A stretch of 64,000 nt of DNA. Origin: Acidobacterium capsulatum ATCC 51196 (GTDB lineage Bacteria; Acidobacteriota; Terriglobia; Terriglobales; Acidobacteriaceae). The translations under genes were made by a program, and so were the position numbers. Of the stretch, positions 48,740 through 56,457 are shown piece after piece. Below the pieces are notes generated by a model. The model ran no database searches. It saw only the letters and a program-made list of their open reading frames with translations, and had not been told where the DNA came from. The stretch spans positions 3,038,001 through 3,102,000 of the forward strand of contig NC_012483.1 in the NCBI RefSeq assembly GCF_000022565.1. The letters run 5' to 3'. Positions within the stretch are counted from its first letter, which is position 1. Each line of letters begins with the position of its first letter.

Positions 48740-49356
48740 GGGAACCACCTCCTTTTTGGGTTGAGATGTTTGAGCTGCGGGGCCAGCTCTTTTTGCAGCA
48801 GCAGACGTGCGCGATGCAGACGAACCTTGGCGGCAGAGACCGAGATGTTGAGCGCGGCCGCGCACTCGTTGACGCTGAGCTCTTCGAGGTCGCGCAGCAG
48901 AAAAATCTCCCGATAAATAAGCGGCAGATGGTCAATCGCGGCGCGCAGCAGGGTGCGCACCTCGGCGCGCTCCAGCATCTCGGAGGGAATCTCACGCCAG
49001 TCGCGCAGCAGGGCGGGGGAGACGTGCGGCGTGCCGTCCTCATGGGTCTCGTCGATGGAGTCAGTGGGCGCCTGGTTTTTGCGGCGCAGCCGGCCGCGCG
49101 CCTCATTGAGCGCGATGCTGACGAGCCATGTGCCGAAGCGCGACTCGGCGCGAAAGGACGGAAGCGCGCGCCAGGCCTTGAGAAAAGCTTCTTGTGTGAC
49201 CTCTTCGGCGTCGGCCTCGTTTTTGAGGATCGCGAACGTCATGACATACACATGGCGTTCGTAGGGGCGGATGAGGTCATGAAAGAGCTCTTTCTGGCCC
49301 GCGAGAATAGCGGCGATGATGCGTGCTTCGCCGTTCTCTGCGAGAGTATCTGTCAT
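48730..49356 (-). CDS. ECF-type RNA polymerase sigma factor
   Basis: 208 residues. Region 2 is FHDLIRPYERHVYVMTFAILKN with AEEVTQEAFLKAWRALPSF; region 4 is LPLIYREIFLLRDLEELSVNECAAALNIS, then SAAKVRLHRARLLL. A 30-residue acidic linker joins them. It would direct polymerase to promoters of its own operon and stress genes. Its ATG overlaps the DoxX stop (ATGA), and it overlaps the anti-sigma gene downstream. Position in the bufferin-like operon suggests it drives that operon. Confidence 0.9.
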   Translation of the reverse strand: MTDTLAENGEARIIAAILAGQKELFHDLIRPYERHVYVMTFAILKNEADAEEVTQEAFLKAWRALPSFRAESRFGTWLVSIALNEARGRLRRKNQAPTDSIDETHEDGTPHVSPALLRDWREIPSEMLERAEVRTLLRAAIDHLPLIYREIFLLRDLEELSVNECAAALNISVSAAKVRLHRARLLLQKELAPQLKHLNPKRRWFPWS

Positions 49357-49844
49357 GCTTGCTGGGTCCGCTGGCGATATTGTTTCGCAATCAAGGTGTC
49401 AACAGAGATCCATCCCGCGCCGAAGATGAGTACGAGCAGAGCGGCGAAGAGGAAGGTGTAAGCAGCGTCTCCGTAGAATGTGCCCGGGTCCGAGATGACG
49501 GAGAAGAGCGCGTCGCGCGAGGCGGTCCAGTAGGCAACGAGCATATTGATGGTGAGGATGAGGCCGGTGAGCCGCGAGGCAAGGCCGAGAATGAGCAGGA
49601 TGCCGCCGAAGAACTCGACGCCGGCGACAAAGTGCGCATTGAAGGCGGGGAACGGAATGCCGAGCGATTGGAAGAATCCGGTGACCTTATGGATGTGCTG
49701 CATCTTGCCCCAGCCGGCCTGCGCGAACTGCCATCCCCAATAGAGGCGGACGAGCAGCAGGAAAGGACTCTGAAGCAGCGAGGCCACGGACTGAAAGCGT
49801 TGGTAGCAGACGGCAAAGAGTTTGATCACGTTCGTATCCTTCAA
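49353..49844 (-). CDS. DoxX-family membrane protein
   Basis: 163 residues with four hydrophobic segments; family blocks are LLLVRLYWGWQFAQAGWGK, FNAHFVAGVEFFGGILLILG and TINMLVAYW. DoxX proteins are inner membrane proteins, some linked to quinone or thiol redox chemistry, and often occur in bufferin-type operons. It starts 72 bases after bufC and its stop overlaps the sigma start, so it belongs to the same transcript. Confidence 0.88.
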   Translation of the reverse strand: MKDTNVIKLFAVCYQRFQSVASLLQSPFLLLVRLYWGWQFAQAGWGKMQHIHKVTGFFQSLGIPFPAFNAHFVAGVEFFGGILLILGLASRLTGLILTINMLVAYWTASRDALFSVISDPGTFYGDAAYTFLFAALLVLIFGAGWISVDTLIAKQYRQRTQQA

Positions 49845-49916
49845 AGCCGCGCGAATTTTTTAAGTGTGCTGCGGAGCTGCCCCGAATGGCAGCTCGTGTT
49901 TTATGTGCGGCAAACC

Positions 49917-50825
49917 TTAGAGTGCATTTTCTGCCGGAGGGTTACAGAACCAGCCCATGGTCGCGAAATATCCGAACGCGGACTGGAGCCATGCGGGCTG
50001 TTCCTCTTCAGAAAGCTGCGAGCCGTGGAAGGCAGCTTCGATGGCTTCGCCAAGAGTGCAGCCTTGCTCGATGGCGCGGAGCAACTGGTAGTCCTCACGC
50101 TCGATGCGGCGGTAATAAACCGAATCATCATACCGATGCACAGCGATGAAGATGTGCTCGCGTGGCATGGCACGCAGGCGGCGTGCGCGGCGCGCGGCAT
50201 AGCCGGTGGAGGCGCTGTTGCTGGAGCCGTCGCTGCTGCCGTCCTCATTGCGGACAGCGATGAGCGCGTCGTCAATCGCGGAGTGCGCCTCGATGAGGCG
50301 CAGGTAGGGCTGCAGCGTGAGGCGTGAGTCTTCGCCCAGCGCGGCCATTTGTTCTGGAGTGAGGCCGGGCCATGCGGCGTTGTCAAAGGCTTCGATGTGC
50401 GCCCACTCGAGTGCGGCCAATTCAAGAGCGAGTTCCGTATGGGGCGCGGTGAGTTCGGGGTGCGCCTGCAGCCACTCCACGAGGCGCGAGCCGAGGTTGC
50501 GCAGGCTGAACGAAGTGGAGGGGCAGTCGGTGAGATAGCCCTGCATGATGCGCTGGAAGCGGCGGTTGCCGGTGACGGCCTGCAGGCCGGGGAAGTCCTC
50601 TTCAAAGCTGGCAAAGAGCCGGAACCAATATTGGCGATTGTAGATTTCAAGACGCTCGAAGGAACTGAGGCGGTCGTTGGGAGCAATGATGGCGCCGGCT
50701 TCGCGCTCGCTGGAGATGCCGGCGGCACTGCGGCGGCGCATGCCATGTTGCGCAGTGAGCGGCTGCATGACGCAGGCGGCCATGCGCTGTTGAATTTCAC
50801 GAAGCTGGCTGCGCGGCTCGCTCAT
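49917..50825 (-). CDS. bufC: BufC/HvfC-like DUF2063 protein
   Basis: 302 residues. The N-terminal DUF2063 region is seen in LSSFERLEIYNRQYWFRLFASFEEDFPGLQAV, and the C-terminal part carries REHIFIAVHRYDDSVYYRRI. In characterised bufferin systems BufC partners BufB to install thiooxazole groups on the peptide; HvfC is the homologue in Haemophilus. The Ser/Asn-rich loop DGSSDGSSNSAS is variable. Its ATG overlaps the bufB stop by four bases (ATGA), giving tight coupling. It is presumably cytoplasmic. Confidence 0.85.
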   Translation of the reverse strand: MSEPRSQLREIQQRMAACVMQPLTAQHGMRRRSAAGISSEREAGAIIAPNDRLSSFERLEIYNRQYWFRLFASFEEDFPGLQAVTGNRRFQRIMQGYLTDCPSTSFSLRNLGSRLVEWLQAHPELTAPHTELALELAALEWAHIEAFDNAAWPGLTPEQMAALGEDSRLTLQPYLRLIEAHSAIDDALIAVRNEDGSSDGSSNSASTGYAARRARRLRAMPREHIFIAVHRYDDSVYYRRIEREDYQLLRAIEQGCTLGEAIEAAFHGSQLSEEEQPAWLQSAFGYFATMGWFCNPPAENAL

Positions 50826-51712
50826 CGTGCGGCCGCCGTTTCTGCTTCCAGTGTTTCGGCATGAGCGGCGAGCTTCTGCGCGGCTTTGGCGAGATAGCGA
50901 TTGGCCTTGAGAGCCTCGGCATGCACCTCGTCAAAGGTGGGAATGTTGTCGTCCCACTCGAGCAGCGTGGCGGTAGGCCCGCAGCGCTCAATGGCGCGCT
51001 CGTAGAGCTTCCAGACGGGGTCGAGAACGGGGTGGTCGTGCGTGTCGAGAATGTACTTCTCAAACTTTGAGTGCCCGGCAATGTGAATCTGCGCCACGCG
51101 CTCGGCGGGCACTGCGTCCACATAGGTGCGCGGGTTGAAGTTGTGATTCTGCGAGGAGACGTAGATATTGTTCACGTCGAGCAGGATGCCGCAGTCGGCC
51201 TGCTCGACGACTTCGTTCAGGAACTCCCACTCGGTCATCTCGGAGACGTGGAACTCGGCATAGCTGGAGACGTTTTCAACGACAACGGGAACTTCGACGA
51301 AGTCCTGCACGTGGCGGATGTTTTCGGCGGTCTTGCGAACGGCCTCCCAGGTGTAGGGCATGGGGAGCAGATCGTGCGTGTAGCGGCCATCCACCGAGCC
51401 CCAGCAGAGATGGTCAGAGAGCCATGGAGTGCCGGTGCGGCGCACGAGCGCCTTGAGGCGCTTGAGGTGCTCGCGATTGAGCGGATCGGCAGAGCCGAAG
51501 TACATGGAGACGCCATGCTGCACGACGCGGTATTGCTCAAGAATGCTGTCGAGCACGGTCAGCGGGCGGCCCGCATCGACCATGTAATTTTCCGAGATGA
51601 TTTCAAACCAGTCGACGACCGGCTTGTTCTCGAGGATGTGGCGATAGTGGGGGACGCGCAGGCCGATGCCGACGCCGTAGTCGGTGAATCCATTGAAGCG
51701 ATTGGCAGGCAT
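50822..51712 (-). CDS. bufB: BufB-like DUF692 multinuclear iron oxygenase
   Basis: 296 residues of the DUF692/MbnB/BufB family, a TIM-barrel with several iron ions. Ligand-bearing segments are visible: VQHGVSMYFGSADPL, WLSDHLCWG, VVENVSSYAEF, LLDVNNIYVSSQNHNFNP, IHIAGH and DTHDHPV. With BufC it converts Cys residues of the precursor to metal-binding heterocycles (5-thiooxazoles in bufferins). It lies between the bufA-like peptide gene and bufC. Confidence 0.9.
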   Translation of the reverse strand: MPANRFNGFTDYGVGIGLRVPHYRHILENKPVVDWFEIISENYMVDAGRPLTVLDSILEQYRVVQHGVSMYFGSADPLNREHLKRLKALVRRTGTPWLSDHLCWGSVDGRYTHDLLPMPYTWEAVRKTAENIRHVQDFVEVPVVVENVSSYAEFHVSEMTEWEFLNEVVEQADCGILLDVNNIYVSSQNHNFNPRTYVDAVPAERVAQIHIAGHSKFEKYILDTHDHPVLDPVWKLYERAIERCGPTATLLEWDDNIPTFDEVHAEALKANRYLAKAAQKLAAHAETLEAETAAAR

Positions 51713-51801
51713 GGTGCGGGCTCTGATTCCTGAATCTTCTTGAGGGAGGGTTGCGGGTCTGCTGCAACGGCGTTGACCGGAGACAGCAGACCCGCGGGAG
51801 A

Positions 51802-52095
51802 TTACATGGGGTGTTCGGTGTTGCAGCCGCCCTTGCCCTTGCAGCTGTTCTTGCCCTTGCAGCCGTTGTCGCCAGACTTGCAGCCACCCTGGCCCTTACA
51901 GTCATTCTTGCCCTTACAAGAGTGCTTGCCCATGGCGGTCTTCTTGCCGTGAGCGAAGGCGCCGAGCATGGCCTGGCCGGCAACGTTCACCGTAGCGTTG
52001 GAAGAGACCGGAGCCGCATGCAGAATAACGGGGGTCGCGCCGAGCAGACCGGTGACGGCCGCGCTCAGCATCATGGCTTTGAGAGAGTGCTTCAT
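51802..52095 (-). CDS. bufA: Bufferin-type copper-binding precursor peptide (bufA-like)
   Basis: 97 residues. A signal peptide ends near LHA (residue 27), so the peptide is periplasmic. The C-terminal third has six Cys at 60, 66, 72, 79, 85 and 91, in two copies of a CKGxNxCKGxGGC module. AGGAGG lies seven bases before the ATG at 52095. The neighbouring DUF692 and DUF2063 genes identify it as the substrate of a BufB/BufC-type enzyme; such peptides bind copper once modified. It differs from the DUF2282 bufferins by its duplicated short module. A TGTAACC -35-like element lies upstream. Confidence 0.85.
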   Translation of the reverse strand: MKHSLKAMMLSAAVTGLLGATPVILHAAPVSSNATVNVAGQAMLGAFAHGKKTAMGKHSCKGKNDCKGQGGCKSGDNGCKGKNSCKGKGGCNTEHPM

Positions 52096-52169
52096 GAGAA
52101 ATCCTCCTGGGATTGCAGACCCGCCGTTGGGGAGCGGTCTGTGCATGGTTAGAGTAACTGGAGTGGATG

Positions 52170-52177
52170 TGGTTACA
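52170..52177 (-). promoter_or_regulatory. Candidate ECF -35 element of the bufferin operon
   Basis: CTGTAACC on the minus strand, about 75 bases ahead of the bufA-like ATG, resembles the GTAACC -35 of promoters read by copper-related ECF factors (SigF-type in Caulobacter). No clear CGAA-type -10 sits at the right distance, so this is only a partial match. Confidence 0.4.
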
Positions 52178-52373
52178 GGCCCGTGAGAAATTTTCTTCGC
52201 GAGTCCGGCGGAGACTTCTGTGTGTCGTACGAGCTAACCGGGTCGCATGGATGGATTGCGGCAGTGTTGCCGGTCCTCGGGGGCGGCCGGGTTTGATCGA
52301 CGCCATGATAGCGCTTTTTTAGGTGAGCGGTCGCGGGGAGGGGCCGGGATTGGCTTAAGGGGAAGAAACAAAT

Positions 52374-52399
52374 GGCGCGAGGCTGTCAGGCCTCGCGCC
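52374..52399 (-). terminator. Terminator of the TonB-dependent receptor gene
   Basis: GGCGCGAGGC (52374-52383) pairs with GCCTCGCGCC (52390-52399) around a 6-base loop. On the minus strand ATTTGTTT follows. It lies about 33 bases past the receptor stop. Confidence 0.8.
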
Positions 52400-52431
52400 G
52401 ATCAAGGAGGTTGGAACCTGAGTGAGTCAGG

Positions 52432-55400
52432 CTAGAAGACCAGCCGTCCGCCGATCTGGACCTGGCGGGAGCTGTTGGATTGTGCGGTGATCAGGCCGAA
52501 CTTGGAGGTGGGATCGACACCGGGCGCTTTGAAGAGCGGATGATTCAAAGTGTTGAAGGTTTCAAAGCGGAGCTGGAAGTAGGTTCCTCCGTGGATGGGG
52601 AAGTCTTTGAGCACCGAGGAGTCGAGGTTGTTGATGCCATCCTGACGGATGGAGGAGAGGGTGAGCGGGAAGGTGCGGATGTGGTACGAAAACTGATCCG
52701 CGCTCGCGAGGTCGAAGGCGCTTGTGCTGATCGCAGAGCCGTTGTTCACAACCTTATTGTTGATGGTAATGGGCTGGCCGGTGGTGACCATGTCGTAGGT
52801 CCAGTAGATGGGCGCACCGGTCTGGTAGGTATAGATACCATTGATGACCCACCCGCCTACGAGTTCGTTGAGCCAGTGGGATTTGACGTCGATCCACTTG
52901 CCTTTGCCGAAGGGTAGATCGTAGGTGCCTCCGAGGACAAAGTGATTGGTGAAGTCGAAGGGCGAGATGTGCTTGTACGGTTTGGGATCGGTGTCGTTGA
53001 GGAAGACGTCCTCGTCCTCAAGCTTGGACCAACTGTAGTTGGCCACGAGCCAGAGACCGTGAGACATGCGGTGCTCAATGCGGGCGTCGAGGGCGTTGAA
53101 GAAAGATTGGCCGATCGTGGCGTTGTCTTCAAAGACGCCCTGGCTGTTCTGGGTGCCACCGACCTGGTTGCCGCCCGTTTCGCCCGTATCGTACTGAGGA
53201 TAGCGCGACAGAATTTGCGCCACCGAGACCGTCTTTGCTTTTCCGATCGTAGTGCCCTTCATTTGCGAGATGTTGTAGAAGGGGTTGGAGACTGTCTGCG
53301 TAAGAGTGTTGATCGTGTTCTGGTCGCGAGTCGGTAAAGTGCTGAGGTATTGGGCAGGAATGTCGTTGTACTGAACGGTCGAAACGGGCATGTGCACCAT
53401 GTGGTTGCCGACGTAGTCGATCTCCAGCATGGTATTTGCGTTCAGTGACTGCTGAATGCCGATATTCCAGCGCAAAGAATAGGGGTCTGTCGGATGAGGA
53501 TCGATGAAGTTGATGACGTTCTGTCCATCGAAAGTCGCCAAACCAAGAGAAGAACCCGTGGGCTGCGAAAATCCATCCGGGTAAGGATTGCCAAGCGTGG
53601 AGGATGGACTCAGGTAGTTATTGTTCGTTGGATTAAAGGTGGTGGAGGCGCTGAAGCCCTCGGTATTGAGGATTGGGTTCGAGGACCATGTGCCATTGCC
53701 GGCCAGATTGGCGATGGTGTACTGGCTGACGAACATGCCAAATCCACCGCGAACCACCGTTTTGTTATCCAGCCACGACGGCGACCAGGAGAAGCCGATG
53801 CGCGGGCTGAACCAATGGGAGTTGGTCTGATAGTAAGCGCCGTTTTTACTGTTCGGGAAGGTAAGACCGCCCAGCACCTGGAACTGGCTGGCGGGCAGTT
53901 GCGAGATCGGGTTGGCCGCATAGGCTGCTTCTGCCTGCGCGGCGACCGGGTTTTGTGAAGTGGTGTCGAAGCCGTTCACGACCCGGCCGAATTTTTCGTA
54001 GTAAGGGGAATCGTGGTCGAAGCGCAGACCAAGATTCAGTGTCAGTGTCGGAGAGATGCGCCAGTCGTCCTGCACAAATGCGCCCACATAGTAAGTGTGG
54101 AAGGTGCTGCGCGCGTTGATGTCGTACTCGCCCTTGGTCGGCAGGCCCATCAGGAAGGAAGCGAGGTCACCGCCGAAGGTAGGCGATGCCGAGCCGGAAG
54201 ATTGCTGCACCCAGTTGGTGCCGAACTGGAAGTAGCCATCAGGATATTTGTTGGCGATAGAGTCAAGCCGGTATTCGCGAGCATCGATACCAAACTTGAG
54301 GTTGTGCTTGCCGACGGTCTTAATGACGTCGCCGAATATCTGATAGGACTGCGATGGGACATGTGAATAAGACTCGCCCCCAAGGCATTGAAAGCTGGTC
54401 TGGCTGCCGCAGCTTCCGAACTCAACATAAGGAATCTGCAGGTGCTGAGAGTTTTGGGCCAGTGAATCGGGAAAGCCCAGAGTGGAAGGGCTGACGCCAT
54501 CGCTCGGCTGGCCTTCAATCTGGTTGAAGTAGGTCCAGTTGAAGCGTACGTCCATAAAGGTGGAGGGGTTGAAGGTGTGCGTGCCGTCGAGCGTTGCGCC
54601 CCAGTTTTCGCGAGTGAGGCTTTCACCTGTAGCGATGTTGTTAAAGAAATTGTTCTTGGATTGTGTGCGGATGTTGTGGCGGATATCGAAGTAGAGATGC
54701 GTGGTCTCTGTGACGTTATAGTCGAGGCGGCCTAGCTCATTGTTGAAGTTGTCGATGCTGGGTGCGTTGCTGATGTAGTTGTCTTCGCCGTTTGCCTGCC
54801 CCGTCGTATTGGGCTGCGGATAGAGTTTGAGATAGTTTGCCGCAACGGAATCGATGGAGATGCCAGCGTTGGCGAAGTTGTTGCCGGGAATCGGCTGGCG
54901 CGTGATCGTCTTTCCGCTTTCTGTGGCGGTAAACGGGTTGTAGAGCTGGTAGGGGTTTGGTTTTCCATCAGAGCAGACGGCAGAGTCGCCGTTCTTGTAT
55001 CCGTTAGGGCAACCAAGCGGCAACAATGCCGAGAAATCGCCAGTGCGTTCCGCCGCCGTGGGAACGGTGGCGAGGTCGGTGGAGGGCTGCGAGTCCTTCA
55101 AGCCTTCCCACGCAAAGAGCCAGAAGAGCTTGTTGCGGCCATCGTAGACGTGTGGAATCCAGACTGGACCTGAGGCCTCGACGCCGTACTGGTTGAAATG
55201 GGTGACTGCAATGGGCACACCCTTTTGGTCATTGATGTACGAGTTGGCGTCGAGCGCGGAGATCTGGCCGAACTCATAAGCAGCGCCGTGGATATGGTTG
55301 CCGCCGGATTTGAGAATCTGATTGATGACGCCGGCCTGCGTGTGGCCGAAGGAGGCGTCAGTATCAAACGCGGTGACGCTGACCTGCTGCACGGCTTCCT

Positions 55401-56136
55401 GCGGCGGGCTGTAGGCCAGGGTGTAGTTCCAGAGCTCGTCGGGGGAGCCGTCGAGCAGGATTTCGCTGGTCTGCGAGGGGGAGCCACCGATGCTCCAGGC
55501 TGCGGCGCCGTTGTTGTCAAAGGGGTGCACCTGCGAGGGCTGCGCCGTGTCGAGCACGCCGATGGCGAGTTGAGAGAGCATCATGGGCGTGCGGCCGTTG
55601 AGCGGGAGGTCAGCGACTTCTTTGGTCGTGATGGTCTGGCCGATGGAGCCGTTGGCGGTGTTGAGCAATGGGGCAGCCGCAGTGACGGTCACGGTCTGAG
55701 CGGTGCTGCCGATTTCCATCTGCAGATCAATGATGAGATGGGCGCTGGCATCGAGCGCTATGCCTTTGCGGACGGCCTGCTTGAAGCCCGTTTTTTGCAC
55801 GGCAATGGTGTAGTGGCCGGGCAGCAGCAGCGGGATGACGTACTGGCCCGTGCCGTTGGAGACAGTCTTAGCGGTGGTTCCGCTGGAGGTTTCTGTCACC
55901 GTGACGCTGGCACCCGGGATGGCCGCGCCGGTGGAGTCAGTGACGGTGCCGGAGATGGTGCCGCGGAATTCCTGCGCGGCGGCTGGCCTTGCCTGCAATG
56001 CGAAGAAGACGGCCAGCAGGAGAATTCCGGAGACGACGGGCCTGGCCCATCCTGACGGATGGAAGCGGCGAACGATTGAGTGCGTGTTGCGCGGCAGGCA
56101 AAACGCACTGCCCCGCTGGAGATCCAGCCTCGACAT
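52432..56136 (-). CDS. TonB-dependent receptor, Oar-like, with carboxypeptidase-regulatory domain
   Basis: 1234 residues. A signal peptide (ILLLAVFFALQARPAAAQ) is followed by a carboxypeptidase-regulatory-like domain (FRGTISGTVTDSTGAAIPGA, residues about 57-150), a plug (TITTKEVADLPLNGRTPMML) and a long beta-barrel. The protein ends SSRQVQIGGRLVF, an outer-membrane terminal Phe. Such receptors are typical of acidobacteria and import oligosaccharides or other ligands with TonB energy. The ATG has AAAGGA upstream. It is next to pectinase genes and has a TGGTN3ACCA site 95 bases upstream, so a pectin oligomer is the likely ligand. Confidence 0.93.
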   Translation of the reverse strand: MSRLDLQRGSAFCLPRNTHSIVRRFHPSGWARPVVSGILLLAVFFALQARPAAAQEFRGTISGTVTDSTGAAIPGASVTVTETSSGTTAKTVSNGTGQYVIPLLLPGHYTIAVQKTGFKQAVRKGIALDASAHLIIDLQMEIGSTAQTVTVTAAAPLLNTANGSIGQTITTKEVADLPLNGRTPMMLSQLAIGVLDTAQPSQVHPFDNNGAAAWSIGGSPSQTSEILLDGSPDELWNYTLAYSPPQEAVQQVSVTAFDTDASFGHTQAGVINQILKSGGNHIHGAAYEFGQISALDANSYINDQKGVPIAVTHFNQYGVEASGPVWIPHVYDGRNKLFWLFAWEGLKDSQPSTDLATVPTAAERTGDFSALLPLGCPNGYKNGDSAVCSDGKPNPYQLYNPFTATESGKTITRQPIPGNNFANAGISIDSVAANYLKLYPQPNTTGQANGEDNYISNAPSIDNFNNELGRLDYNVTETTHLYFDIRHNIRTQSKNNFFNNIATGESLTRENWGATLDGTHTFNPSTFMDVRFNWTYFNQIEGQPSDGVSPSTLGFPDSLAQNSQHLQIPYVEFGSCGSQTSFQCLGGESYSHVPSQSYQIFGDVIKTVGKHNLKFGIDAREYRLDSIANKYPDGYFQFGTNWVQQSSGSASPTFGGDLASFLMGLPTKGEYDINARSTFHTYYVGAFVQDDWRISPTLTLNLGLRFDHDSPYYEKFGRVVNGFDTTSQNPVAAQAEAAYAANPISQLPASQFQVLGGLTFPNSKNGAYYQTNSHWFSPRIGFSWSPSWLDNKTVVRGGFGMFVSQYTIANLAGNGTWSSNPILNTEGFSASTTFNPTNNNYLSPSSTLGNPYPDGFSQPTGSSLGLATFDGQNVINFIDPHPTDPYSLRWNIGIQQSLNANTMLEIDYVGNHMVHMPVSTVQYNDIPAQYLSTLPTRDQNTINTLTQTVSNPFYNISQMKGTTIGKAKTVSVAQILSRYPQYDTGETGGNQVGGTQNSQGVFEDNATIGQSFFNALDARIEHRMSHGLWLVANYSWSKLEDEDVFLNDTDPKPYKHISPFDFTNHFVLGGTYDLPFGKGKWIDVKSHWLNELVGGWVINGIYTYQTGAPIYWTYDMVTTGQPITINNKVVNNGSAISTSAFDLASADQFSYHIRTFPLTLSSIRQDGINNLDSSVLKDFPIHGGTYFQLRFETFNTLNHPLFKAPGVDPTSKFGLITAQSNSSRQVQIGGRLVF

Positions 56137-56457
56137 AGTTACATTCCTTTTTTCAGTCCGGATGAGGCGCCGCCCGCACGGGGGAAGACGGGTGAAGCCG
56201 CTCGCGGCTGCTCAGTGGATGTGCGGTACTGTGGTACGACCACTTTTCAGTACGGCACCGAGTCTGCCCCTTCCACCTGGCGACTGTCAAGAGGGAAGAA
56301 AAGGCCGCTTCAAGACGCCGCCTTGTTTGTTGATTCGATGAGCTTTGTGCTGATATTTGAGCTGGAAGTAAAGGGGCGGAACGAGGAAAGCTCGCCGCCG
56401 CCTGGCGAGATGATAAAACGCAGAGAGGTGCGACCTCATCTCAGGCGAGATGCAACG
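56137..56457. other. Promoter region of the TonB receptor gene
   Basis: About 320 bases between the GH28-CE8 gene and the receptor. It contains the palindrome GTGGTACGACCAC (56231-56243). The remainder has no convincing coding frame; part may be leader or 3' untranslated sequence of the pectinase gene. Confidence 0.55.
56231..56243. promoter_or_regulatory. TGGT-N3-ACCA operator (A), upstream of TonB receptor
   Basis: GTGGT-ACG-ACCAC is a perfect dyad, 95-107 bases before the receptor ATG. The same TGGT-N3-ACCA core occurs ahead of the two pectinase genes nearby. FadR-subfamily GntR repressors bind this kind of site, and one is encoded at 58961. Confidence 0.7.

Larger units (their letters stand above)
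52096..52431. other. Regulatory region of the bufferin operon and 3' end of the TonB receptor
   Basis: About 335 bases. The right end has the receptor's terminator. The left end has the ribosome-binding site and promoter region of the bufA-like gene, including CTGTAACC. Between them the sequence is unremarkable and without a credible gene. Confidence 0.6.
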
